Source: CAZMYO01 sp964570525
Lineage (GTDB): Bacteria > Patescibacteriota > Patescibacteriia > Magasanikbacterales > GWA2-37-8
Length of the DNA: 22,304 nt
Direction of reading: 5' to 3'
Assembly (NCBI GenBank): GCA_964570525.1
Contig: CAZMYO010000053.1
Coordinates: 1 to 22,304 of the forward strand
The notes under the pieces were generated by a model. It ran no database searches. It saw only the letters and a program-made list of their open reading frames with translations, and had not been told where the DNA came from. Of the stretch, positions 15,195 through 22,304 are shown in pieces. Position numbers and translations under genes: made by a program. The number at the start of each line of letters is the position of its first letter. Positions within the stretch are counted from its first letter, which is position 1.

Positions 15195-15230
15195 GCCCTT
15201 CGAACTAATGGTTCGGGGGCTTTCTATTTT
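15195..15230 (+). terminator. Rho-independent terminator after the NUDIX gene
   Basis: An 11 bp stem (15195-15205 with 15210-15220 approximately, with two G-U pairs) encloses a short TAATG loop and is followed by TTTCTATTTT. It begins about 18 bases after the NUDIX stop. On the opposite strand the stem has no U-tract, so it probably acts only rightward. Confidence 0.88.
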
Positions 15231-15244
15231 AGAAGAGTTATAAC

Positions 15245-16237
15245 TTATTTTTTCGGATGTTCCTTATACCATTCGAAAGTTTTTTTGAGTCCTTCGTCGA
15301 GCGTGGTTGTCGGCTGCCAGCCGACTAATTTTTTAATTTTCGCGATGTCTCCCAGCCGGCGTTTGACGCTCCCGGGCGGCGAGGGTTTGAATTCGAGTTT
15401 TTTTGGTGTCCAGCCGGCGGCGGCGAACATTTTTTTGGCCAAATCGAGCATGGTGATCTCATCGGTGTTGCCAATGTGGACGGTTTCAATCGGATGGGTG
15501 TTAGTCGCCGCGGAATCCATCAGCATCTGCATGGCCTCTACCGCGTCGGTAATATAGCAGAAGGTGCGCGTCTCGTCCGGGCTAAAAATAACAAAGGGTT
15601 CCATTCGGTTCATAATTTTTTGCGACCACTCCGGCAAAACATGGTCGTATCCGGCGCGCGGGCCATAGAAATTATGCGGTCGCACAATCACCGCCGGAAA
15701 GTTATACGCCTGGGCGTAAAAGATGACAAACTGTTCGCCGATTAATTTTGTTCCGGCATACGTCCAGCGCGGGTTGTAAGTATCGCTAATGACCAGCGGA
15801 ACCGCTTCGGGCGTCGGTAACGGCAATTGATTAAAGGCTTCAAGCGCGCCGGCATACGCTTCGTTGGATGAGGTAAAACAGAGTTTTGGTTTCTTCGGCA
15901 GATTTCGTATCCACTCGAGAATATAGATAAGCGACAAGGTATTGATTCGAAGCACCTCCTGCGGCATTTCATAAAATAACTTGGTGCCGTTGACCGCGGC
16001 CAGGTGATAGACCTGATCACAAGCAGTCGGCAGGGTTTTATAAAACTCCGGATCAGTCAAATCGGCCTGCGTAAATTGGACGCGTGAATCAGTCAGTAGA
16101 TTTTTAAAATCCTCATCCATTTTCCCCCGTTGCAAATTATCTATCAGAATGAGTTGATTCTCCTCGTCAGCCAATAAACGCTTGGCGAGGTGATAACCGA
16201 TGAATCCAGCACCACCGGTGATAAGTATTTTTTTCAT
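15245..16237 (-). CDS. NAD-dependent epimerase/dehydratase (extended SDR)
   Basis: This 330-residue extended SDR acts on a nucleotide sugar. It has GGAGFIG (8-14) for NAD, the active-site Ser region FTSSNEAY (121-128), and catalytic Tyr160/Lys164 in TYAGTKLIGE, followed by VRPHNFYGPR, typical of sugar epimerases, decarboxylases and dehydratases. The ATG at 16237 (MKKILITGG) is the right start: the longer frame to 16396 adds 53 unrelated residues and overlaps the upstream gene. It is the last gene of the rightmost operon, separated from the dehydrogenase-methyltransferase fusion by 94 bp containing repeats. UDP-glucuronate C4-epimerase- or decarboxylase-like chemistry would pair with that dehydrogenase, but this is inference. 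Confidence 0.88.
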   Translation of the reverse strand: MKKILITGGAGFIGYHLAKRLLADEENQLILIDNLQRGKMDEDFKNLLTDSRVQFTQADLTDPEFYKTLPTACDQVYHLAAVNGTKLFYEMPQEVLRINTLSLIYILEWIRNLPKKPKLCFTSSNEAYAGALEAFNQLPLPTPEAVPLVISDTYNPRWTYAGTKLIGEQFVIFYAQAYNFPAVIVRPHNFYGPRAGYDHVLPEWSQKIMNRMEPFVIFSPDETRTFCYITDAVEAMQMLMDSAATNTHPIETVHIGNTDEITMLDLAKKMFAAAGWTPKKLEFKPSPPGSVKRRLGDIAKIKKLVGWQPTTTLDEGLKKTFEWYKEHPKK

Positions 16238-16272
16238 ATGATTTGACGAAATATGTGATTTATCGAAATCAT
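16238..16272 (-). repeat. Imperfect inverted repeat abutting the epimerase start codon
   Basis: ATGATTT (16238-16244) is mirrored by AAATCAT (16266-16272), and the interior can pair further (CGA with TCG, AAT with ATT) around small bulges. It touches the ATG at 16235-16237. A TATGAT that could serve as a leftward -10 (16268-16273) overlaps its outer arm, but I see no good -35. It could be an operator or a leader hairpin. Confidence 0.5.
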
Positions 16273-16281
16273 ACCGAGTAG

Positions 16282-16318
16282 CGTCCATTGAAACCCGGCC
16301 CGCGCACCGTCCATTGAA
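16282..16318 (-). repeat. Two direct copies of TTCAATGGACG
   Basis: On the minus strand the 11-mer TTCAATGGACG occurs at 16308-16318 and 16282-16292, 26 bp apart and exact. The upstream copy lies in the loop of a 6 bp GC stem, CCGCGC/GCGCGG (16300-16305 with 16319-16324), just beyond the fusion-gene stop. No U-tract follows, so it is not a standard terminator. Confidence 0.6.
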
Positions 16319-16331
16319 GCGCGGCGAGTAA

Positions 16332-17969
16332 TTACATTTTTTTCCTGGCCCAAACCCACACACTCTTAGGATTCTCCAACTCAAGGCGTAGAACATCTAG
16401 TCCGACGCTCTGCAGCATTGTTCGAATCTTTTCTGGTGTTAGAGCAACGCCGTAAAACCACCACCAACGATGAATCGGAGCGCCGGTACGCAACTGTAGC
16501 TTCATAATCCCTCCTGGTTTCAAAGTTCGAGCAATCTCCGCGACATAGTCTGCGACAACGGACTCGCTGGCCAAATGTTTAAAAACATCATAAGAAAAAA
16601 CAACATCAAAATAATTATCCGGAGCTGAAATAGCAGTGCCCGGCGTTTCCGTCCAAGTAATATTAGCCAGGCTCGCCAGGCGCTTCCTGGCAATGGCGAG
16701 CATGGTCGGAGAAATATCCAAGCCATGGACTTCTTTAAAATTCTTGGCAAAAAACTCTGTCAGGCGCCCCATCCCTGAACCAATCTCTAAAATTCGTTTA
16801 TTGACAGCATCACGAGCGAGCTCATCTTGACCAACATAAAAATTATAATCTTTTTCTCCCGTTTCACGAATCTCAAATTCATCAACTTGCTCGCCGCTTT
16901 TCGTATCGGGATGCGCGTAAAAATAGGGATTTTTTTTAGCCAAACGCTCCCAACGCTGCTTCGATGTAGCGAGGGATGGTTGTGGTATCTTTTGTTCAAT
17001 ACCAAGCACCAATGGCTTAATCGTCCGACGCAACCAACAAAGTGGCGCGGTAGAATTGAGCCATTTCCAGTTACGCAGTAAAAAGCCAGTGACCCGCGAA
17101 TTAAAATGTTCATAATCCCACGTTGAAAACCATTTGGTCAGCGTGTGATATTTCTCTACCACCTGCTCATGATACTGATTTGCGGCCAACACGCCTTTGA
17201 ATATAGGCACCGGGATACGCTCAGCGCTCATCCGAGCGTACGCCCGCAAATCCTTGGGCAGACAATGTCCGCCAAAGGCTTGGCCGTAGCGTAAATAACT
17301 TTTTCCTTCAAAAATAAAATCGATAATTCGTTCGGTTTCTTTTCTAGCCGCCTCGGTAGCGGGCATTGCAATACTATTGCCAAATTCATTGACAAAAGCA
17401 ATACGTAGCGCGTTCCAAATATTAGATAGGTATTTAACATAAGCCGCATCAGTCGGTTTCCCACGAAAAACCTTATTTGCCCGGCTCTGCCATACGCCTA
17501 AGAAGCTCGGCAAAACCACTTCCTGTCGTAAACCGAGAACAAAATAATAAGGATTGAGACACTCTTCAACCGCCCGGACTTCGTGTAAAAATTCAGGTAA
17601 ATAAATATCAAACGTAAGGGTTTCCAATAAGGTTGGCAGGACCGTCGAACGTAAAATAATTTTTCCTTGCGCACCGCGTAATGAAGTGAGGGCAGAGCTA
17701 ATAAGAGAGATGTCTTGTTCTCCGCTCGCGCTGACGCGATCACCGATACACACTATGTACCACGTCGACGGGCTATCAAGGTCAAGCAGAGTCGTCAGCG
17801 GCTTAATCTCTTGATAGAGCAACTGAAATTGATCAATATAGTGCAGGCGAGGCGTCACCACATCATAAAAAGAAACATCATACCCCATTCTGCGGAGGGA
17901 GAGGGCGTTGGCTTGGCCAACCCAGCCAAAACCAACAATCACGACGGTTTCTTTTTTACTATTAGACAT
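16332..17969 (-). CDS. Fusion of a UDP-sugar dehydrogenase core with a SAM methyltransferase
   Basis: Residues 1 to about 275 match the first two domains of UDP-glucose/GDP-mannose dehydrogenases: GFGWVG (13-18) for NAD, STVLP (108-112), PEFLHE (125-130) and the active-site GGHCLPKD (233-240). By alignment with the streptococcal enzyme the catalytic set is complete: Thr109, Glu126, Glu130, Lys179, Asn183, Cys236, Asp240, with matching spacings. The third, UDP-binding domain of that family is not seen. After a linker (about 275-375) comes a class I methyltransferase with LEIGSGMGR (394-402), DIS (418-420) and a TLKPGG segment. Both halves are in one uninterrupted frame of 545 residues. It follows the GT2 fusion by 10 bp. 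Whether the dehydrogenase half is active without its third domain is open. Confidence 0.85.
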   Translation of the reverse strand: MSNSKKETVVIVGFGWVGQANALSLRRMGYDVSFYDVVTPRLHYIDQFQLLYQEIKPLTTLLDLDSPSTWYIVCIGDRVSASGEQDISLISSALTSLRGAQGKIILRSTVLPTLLETLTFDIYLPEFLHEVRAVEECLNPYYFVLGLRQEVVLPSFLGVWQSRANKVFRGKPTDAAYVKYLSNIWNALRIAFVNEFGNSIAMPATEAARKETERIIDFIFEGKSYLRYGQAFGGHCLPKDLRAYARMSAERIPVPIFKGVLAANQYHEQVVEKYHTLTKWFSTWDYEHFNSRVTGFLLRNWKWLNSTAPLCWLRRTIKPLVLGIEQKIPQPSLATSKQRWERLAKKNPYFYAHPDTKSGEQVDEFEIRETGEKDYNFYVGQDELARDAVNKRILEIGSGMGRLTEFFAKNFKEVHGLDISPTMLAIARKRLASLANITWTETPGTAISAPDNYFDVVFSYDVFKHLASESVVADYVAEIARTLKPGGIMKLQLRTGAPIHRWWWFYGVALTPEKIRTMLQSVGLDVLRLELENPKSVWVWARKKM

Positions 17970-17979
17970 ACTGATTAAA

Positions 17980-20526
17980 TCAAGGGTGGGGAATTTTATA
18001 CAGCGTAATCATGCCGGCAGCAACCACTTTTTCTAAGTGTGGTATAAATGCCAGATCCCATTCCGGGTGTATATTTTTATCCCAGACGATATAATCGACA
18101 TGATAAGCTCGTAAAACGTTTAAAATATTCTTCGGGTCTTTTGCTAACGCTGTGTACTCACGCGATAAAGACGCCAAAGTTGCCGCCCGCTTTTGGAGTA
18201 TCTCCGGGTCAAAATTAACTAGTTTATTCCGATAGGTGTAATATTCCAACCCCGACCAATAACCTTCGAGGTTTGTATAAAGCTCTTTATACAACGAGGG
18301 CCGATCGGGATGGCCCAACTCACTTGTTAAATATCCAGAAAAATTATGTCGCGACAATTTATTAAGATAACTATACACAAATAGCGCGTCTTTAAATCGC
18401 CGGATCGGCGTCGTATGCACTGTGCCCACACTATGCCAAAACAAATCATGCGAGGTGTAAATAGTAAAGAGATAGGCGGACGCGTCATCTTCAGCCAAAA
18501 TAACACCGGGATGATCTGTCTTCTGAAGCCAATCAATAAGCGGTCGGTAATTCTGTTCGTTCATTTTATTGGCATATGTTGTCCACAGCGACTGATATTG
18601 ACCAACAGCGGTGTTAAGATAAACAATCAAGATTGCGGCAGAAAATAATGTAGTCCGCACCCGTTGCCAGGGCAGCAAAGACCAAAGCATGAAAAAACTG
18701 GCGATGACAGAAAGCGGAACAATAAAAAACCAATAGTAATGGCCGTATTGAACCACCCGACCTGTCAGCAGTTGTTGATTTAAAGCCACCCAACCGGCCA
18801 AAATAAATGCCCCGATGACGATGAGGCTCTGGTCCCGACGTCGCCGATAGACATAGAGTACAAACAGCAACAGCGTGACAAACCCAATCTTGCTAAAGAT
18901 GGACAGGTGCCCGTATGTCGACCAAAGAAAGTAGGATAACTGTTTTCCGTCCGGGGTTCTAAAATACAGTAGCATTTTGATCACATTGTACGCGCCAAGC
19001 GCCACGCCAATTACAGCAATGGTAAAAACTTTTTTAGCCCGATTAAAATCTCTGGTTAGGGCATAGAGCACAAACAAAACTCCCGTCAGCGCGAGCGCAA
19101 ATGTCCATCCATAAAAATAACTATAAAACAGCCAGCCCAAAGCCAACCCCGACCACATAACGTACCATCGCTGATTTGTCCGCAAACTTTTAACGAGCAG
19201 ATTAAGATAGGTAAAAAAACCCAAGGAGCTTACATACGGAAAAGTTGGACGTCCATAAATATTAAAATCGGTATAGAACAAAGTTTTATTGTAAACAATC
19301 GAATAACCTCCAACAACAAAAAGGGCGGCGGCGGCTGAAACGAAAGTATTGCCAGAGAGTTGCCGCATTAAGAAATAAATCAACAGAATGACTATGAATA
19401 CACCTATAAAATTATAGATATTATAGACGGTAGCCACATTTACCCGATCAGCCAAACCGAGCAGCTGTATCGGCGCCATCAATACATACTCATTCATGGT
19501 AAATTGCCAATCCTGACCATCCTCCTTACCTTCACGGAACACGACATTGCCGAGCGAATGACCTTCAAGCACTTCTTTGCCGCGAGCAACATAATTATGA
19601 CCGTCGGAACCAAAGTGGGGAATATTAATGCCGCGATAGTCGTTACCGGCTAAATACGGAAAAATAATTTGGGGAAGTGAAACCAGCGTCGTTAACATCA
19701 AACCGGTAATGAAAATAAACGCATGGACAGACAGACGCTGCCAAAAACTCTTCTTAAAATCTGGAGCAGCGGGGCTGGCCGTGTTTACCAAATCACGAGT
19801 ATAGAGCCCGGCCGCGGCGCGCTTCAAAATTTTACCAAGCCCCACGAGTGAACGGATTGAATCGCGCAAGGGATGTACTCTCGAATTTTTAAAATCGGTC
19901 CATAGCACCGGCATTTCCTTAATGCGCCACCCTCGTTTTTTGGCGGTGTAGGCGAGTTCGGCTTCGGCCAAGTAATGATTATCAAATTGGTAGTTAATAA
20001 TGTCATGCCCGGCGGCCTTGGTAAACATTTTAAACCCTAAAGCGTAGTCGGTGCTTTTAAAACCAAAGACGAGCCGAGCCAAGTATAAAAATATGTTGCC
20101 AAGAAAAATGCGCAGAGCAGGCTGATGCGTCAAAATCTTGGCTCCCGGAGCATTACGGCTGCCCATGAGCACATCGATATTTTTTTCACTTTGAAAAACA
20201 GCATAAAAACGCGCAATCGCTTCCTCGTCGACACTGCCATCAGCATCAGTTTCAAGAATATAGTCCCCTTGCGCCTGCTTCATTCCGGTTCGCACTGCCA
20301 CACCCCGCCCGCGGTTTGGCGTGTAAGAGATCAATGAAACTCGTCCGGGAAATTGTTTGACAAATTCTTCCGCGACCCGAACGGTACCATCGGTAGAACC
20401 ATCGTTCACAACAATCAGCTCATAATTATCCGGAAAATGGATCGTTAAAAAATTAAGCGTGCGATTAAGGGTGCTGGGCAAGCGATGTTCTTCGTTGTAG
20501 GCGGGGATGACAACGGAAAGTTGCAT
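17980..20526 (-). CDS. Fusion of an ALG5/DPM1-like GT2 with a multi-spanning GT-C-like membrane domain
   Basis: Residues 1 to about 235 form a GT2 domain of the polyprenyl-phosphate glycosyltransferase kind: VVIPAYNEE (5-13), NDGSTDGT (41-48), NRGRGVAVRTG (71-81) and the DAD metal motif in ETDADGS (92-98). From about 265 to 650 come many hydrophobic segments, consistent with roughly ten or more membrane helices. The first outer loop has GSDGHNY (306-312), whose acidic residue is placed like the catalytic Asp of GT-C enzymes. A soluble C-terminal domain (about 655-848) ends in a DYIVWDK / ITLYKI pattern seen in such membrane transferases. At 848 residues it joins two usually separate steps: making a lipid-phosphate sugar and using it outside. 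It starts 5 bp after the GDPD-like gene. Confidence 0.85.
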   Translation of the reverse strand: MQLSVVIPAYNEEHRLPSTLNRTLNFLTIHFPDNYELIVVNDGSTDGTVRVAEEFVKQFPGRVSLISYTPNRGRGVAVRTGMKQAQGDYILETDADGSVDEEAIARFYAVFQSEKNIDVLMGSRNAPGAKILTHQPALRIFLGNIFLYLARLVFGFKSTDYALGFKMFTKAAGHDIINYQFDNHYLAEAELAYTAKKRGWRIKEMPVLWTDFKNSRVHPLRDSIRSLVGLGKILKRAAAGLYTRDLVNTASPAAPDFKKSFWQRLSVHAFIFITGLMLTTLVSLPQIIFPYLAGNDYRGINIPHFGSDGHNYVARGKEVLEGHSLGNVVFREGKEDGQDWQFTMNEYVLMAPIQLLGLADRVNVATVYNIYNFIGVFIVILLIYFLMRQLSGNTFVSAAAALFVVGGYSIVYNKTLFYTDFNIYGRPTFPYVSSLGFFTYLNLLVKSLRTNQRWYVMWSGLALGWLFYSYFYGWTFALALTGVLFVLYALTRDFNRAKKVFTIAVIGVALGAYNVIKMLLYFRTPDGKQLSYFLWSTYGHLSIFSKIGFVTLLLFVLYVYRRRRDQSLIVIGAFILAGWVALNQQLLTGRVVQYGHYYWFFIVPLSVIASFFMLWSLLPWQRVRTTLFSAAILIVYLNTAVGQYQSLWTTYANKMNEQNYRPLIDWLQKTDHPGVILAEDDASAYLFTIYTSHDLFWHSVGTVHTTPIRRFKDALFVYSYLNKLSRHNFSGYLTSELGHPDRPSLYKELYTNLEGYWSGLEYYTYRNKLVNFDPEILQKRAATLASLSREYTALAKDPKNILNVLRAYHVDYIVWDKNIHPEWDLAFIPHLEKVVAAGMITLYKIPHP

Positions 20527-20531
20527 ACAAC

Positions 20532-21338
20532 TTAAAATAATAATTTATCCACCCCCATAGACGTGAGGCGGTGGCGGAGCTTCTCGGTATTATCGCTTGA
20601 TCGGATATACACATAGAGCTCCAGGTTGAGGTCGTGAGCTTGGCGCACCAGCTCCGGTGTCATTTTGCCGGGCTCGATAAAAAATATAAAATTACAGCCC
20701 AGCTCGTGGGCAGCTTTGAGTCCCGCATTCTCCCACGTGTCGCCATCGTGATAATAACGCAGGGCGGTGGCGGCAATCGTATTTTTTTCGGCATGCGCGG
20801 CGCTGGTGAGCCAGGTGAAGCCCAACCGTAAACTAAGACCGGTTTCTTCAAGCGCTTGTTTGGCCGCCAGTATGGCTTCGGGAGAAAATGAGTGAATACC
20901 CATTTGTTCAATAAAACGCGGCTGTTCTTTTCCCTGAACCTTAAAGGCGCCCTCTGCCCGCATTTCACCTACGGTGACAACAATCTGTCGCGCTGTTTGG
21001 GCGGCTTTTTCGGGCGTGCTGCCCTTCACTTCAAAAAAAACTTGGATACCGCGATCATAACAACCAGCTACATATTCGCGAAAAAAGGGAGCCGCGCCGC
21101 CCGTTTGATCAGGGGTGCGGACCTTAAGCTTGGCAAAGGTGTCGGGTGACATGTTCTCAATATCCTGATCTCTCATTTCAAAATCTGCCGGGTGCACCAC
21201 CGCCAGGGTTTTTTCATCATTCAAAAGCATGACATCGGCCTCCACCCCGCCGCCATAGAGACGAAACGCCTCAAAGGCATTCGGAAAATCTTGCCCTTCC
21301 CATTTTCCGCGATGGATAATGTGTGATTTGGTTTCCAT
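20532..21338 (-). CDS. GDPD-like phosphodiesterase
   Basis: This 268-residue TIM-barrel protein resembles glycerophosphodiester phosphodiesterases. It has the HRG start (9-11), PNAFEAF, the metal-binding ExD as Glu33/Asp35 in VEADV, and His49 in AVVHPADF, where most family members read HD. A later metal-site Glu sits in FFEVKGS. There is no signal peptide, so it should be cytoplasmic. The ATG at 21338 is preferred to a GTG two codons upstream. It lies between a Gfo/Idh oxidoreductase (18 bp) and the GT2 fusion (5 bp). A role in removing a glycerophosphate-type or other phosphodiester from a glycan intermediate is conceivable but unproven. Confidence 0.75.
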   Translation of the reverse strand: METKSHIIHRGKWEGQDFPNAFEAFRLYGGGVEADVMLLNDEKTLAVVHPADFEMRDQDIENMSPDTFAKLKVRTPDQTGGAAPFFREYVAGCYDRGIQVFFEVKGSTPEKAAQTARQIVVTVGEMRAEGAFKVQGKEQPRFIEQMGIHSFSPEAILAAKQALEETGLSLRLGFTWLTSAAHAEKNTIAATALRYYHDGDTWENAGLKAAHELGCNFIFFIEPGKMTPELVRQAHDLNLELYVYIRSSDNTEKLRHRLTSMGVDKLLF

Positions 21339-21356
21339 AAACACTATTGCTCAAGT

Positions 21357-22304
21357 TCAATTTTGTAAAATCTTTTCACACGCTTCGGTCACGCGGCAGG
21401 CAAAAGCGATGTTGGTGAAGGGCTTGGCACCAGTGCGCACGCAGTTTATAAAGTGCTCCAACTCATTGCGGAGCGGCTCGCGCGCATCAATGGCCGGCTT
21501 CATACACGCCGCTTCTTTTTCAAAATCTATTGTATAAGAGTGTAATGACGAATCACTTGATACTTGCGGATACGGCAACTTCCACAAACTTAGTTTATCA
21601 TGTTCAAGTCGGTCGTTAAAAACTGCCATGCCTTTGTCTCCCACGATGGTAATTTTTCTAATTTTTTCCGGCCAAAACCAACTGGTGGTAAGTTCGACGG
21701 TAATACCATTCTGAAATTGCAAGGTGACGGACGTAAAATCATCGCGCTTAGACGTGTTTATCATGTGGCGAGCCCCCGAAACAATGAACTCCTCACCGAG
21801 GAATAGATATTCAAGAATTGCCAAATCGTGAACGCCGGCGTCCTGAAAGCTGCCCACATCACCTCGAATTGGACTGCAGTATAAATGTTCACCGCGAAAA
21901 TATTGAATCGTGCCCAAACTGTCTAAAACACTTTTGAGATACTGAATGTAATCATTATAGATATATTGAAAACCGACCATGAAAACGTTGGGTTGGTCGG
22001 CTACGGCTTTTTTAACCGCGTGAGCCTGCTCGGCCGTTAACACCATAGGCTTCTCCACCAGCACGTGCTTGCCGGCTTTAAGCGCGGACATAATCAGATC
22101 AAAATGCGTGGCGGGCGGCGTGGCGATAATGACGCAATTGATGGCGCGATCGCCAAAAATTTCCGCGGCGTCAGTGGTGGTAATTATGCCTGGAGGGAGC
22201 GTGGTTCCGGAAGCTATGAAAGATGCCCGAGTGCTCGCGCACACCGCGGCGAATTCAACGCCGGGGGTAGTTTGTAACAGCCTGGCATAATGTTTGCCGA
22301 AGCG
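21357..22304 (-). CDS. Gfo/Idh/MocA family oxidoreductase (N-terminus beyond window)
   Basis: The frame is open from the right edge, reading RFGKHYARLL and PGVEFAAVCAST, so a Rossmann NAD(P) domain begins just outside and the apparent GTG at 22244 is an internal codon. The visible 315 residues contain the family hallmark HVLVEKPM and a catalytic-region segment QDAGVHDLAILEYL. Such enzymes oxidise or reduce a sugar hydroxyl/keto group with NAD(P). In glycan clusters they often form 3-keto or related intermediates. It leads the visible part of the leftward operon, so it may share a promoter beyond the window with the genes after it. Substrate unknown. Confidence 0.9.
   Translation of the reverse strand, partial: RFGKHYARLLQTTPGVEFAAVCASTRASFIASGTTLPPGIITTTDAAEIFGDRAINCVIIATPPATHFDLIMSALKAGKHVLVEKPMVLTAEQAHAVKKAVADQPNVFMVGFQYIYNDYIQYLKSVLDSLGTIQYFRGEHLYCSPIRGDVGSFQDAGVHDLAILEYLFLGEEFIVSGARHMINTSKRDDFTSVTLQFQNGITVELTTSWFWPEKIRKITIVGDKGMAVFNDRLEHDKLSLWKLPYPQVSSDSSLHSYTIDFEKEAACMKPAIDAREPLRNELEHFINCVRTGAKPFTNIAFACRVTEACEKILQN

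Noticed and set aside
16300..16324. CCGCGC/GCGCGG stem as a terminator of the fusion gene
   Set aside because: The loop is 13 bases and no T-run follows on the minus strand.
1..22304. CRISPR arrays, tRNA/rRNA genes, insertion sequences or phage genes
   Set aside because: I found no regularly spaced repeats, transposase-like proteins or clear RNA-gene signatures; all sizeable space is sugar-related coding sequence.

Overview
The window is a surface-glycan biosynthesis locus from an uncultured bacterium. Nearly every gene makes, modifies or transfers a sugar. The standard code fits, with TGA, TAA and TAG all used as stops, and genes are packed with gaps of 3-31 bp. Almost none of the starts I inspected has a Shine-Dalgarno sequence, while sigma70-type promoters are near consensus. 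This style would suit a Patescibacteria/CPR-like genome, but there is no rRNA or phylogenetic marker here, so the assignment is tentative.

Region A (1-7391, minus strand, read right to left). One operon starts at a promoter near 7428-7456. It encodes a sugar N-formyltransferase, a SAM methyltransferase, a PP-loop N-acetyl sugar amidotransferase, HisH-like and HisF-like partners, an acylneuraminate-type cytidylyltransferase, a class III (GSA-like) aminotransferase, a PtmA-like SDR, and an unrecognised gene cut by the left edge. The amidotransferase trio is the set used to turn an acetamido group on a bacterial sugar into an acetamidino group. With the CMP-sugar synthetase and PtmA-like SDR it points to a legionaminic/pseudaminic-type nonulosonic acid (NulO). 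The NulO synthase and early pathway enzymes are not in the window.

Region B (7572-9955, plus strand). A capsule-type glycosyltransferase with a KEHP motif and an FkbM methyltransferase lie behind an extended -10 promoter. They are divergent from region A. A GT4-like glycosyltransferase (9952-11151, minus) converges on them with overlapping stop codons.

Region C (11319-14459, plus strand). A perfect TTGACA-N17-TATAAT promoter drives a three-gene operon: a second sugar N-formyltransferase, a TylCIII/TcaB9-type sugar C-methyltransferase and a DegT-family aminotransferase. Together they can decorate a nucleotide-linked keto-sugar as a branched formamido sugar.

Region D (14473-15230, plus strand). 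A NUDIX hydrolase sits as an isolated cassette with its own promoter, leader hairpin, strong ribosome binding site and terminator. Its codon use differs clearly from the adjacent gene.

Region E (15245-22304, minus strand). In transcription order: a Gfo/Idh/MocA oxidoreductase (N-terminus beyond the right edge), a GDPD-like phosphodiesterase, a GT2 fused to a large membrane glycosyltransferase, a UDP-sugar dehydrogenase core fused to a methyltransferase, and an NAD-dependent epimerase/dehydratase. A 94 bp spacer rich in repeats separates the last two. The two fusions are the most unusual proteins seen here.
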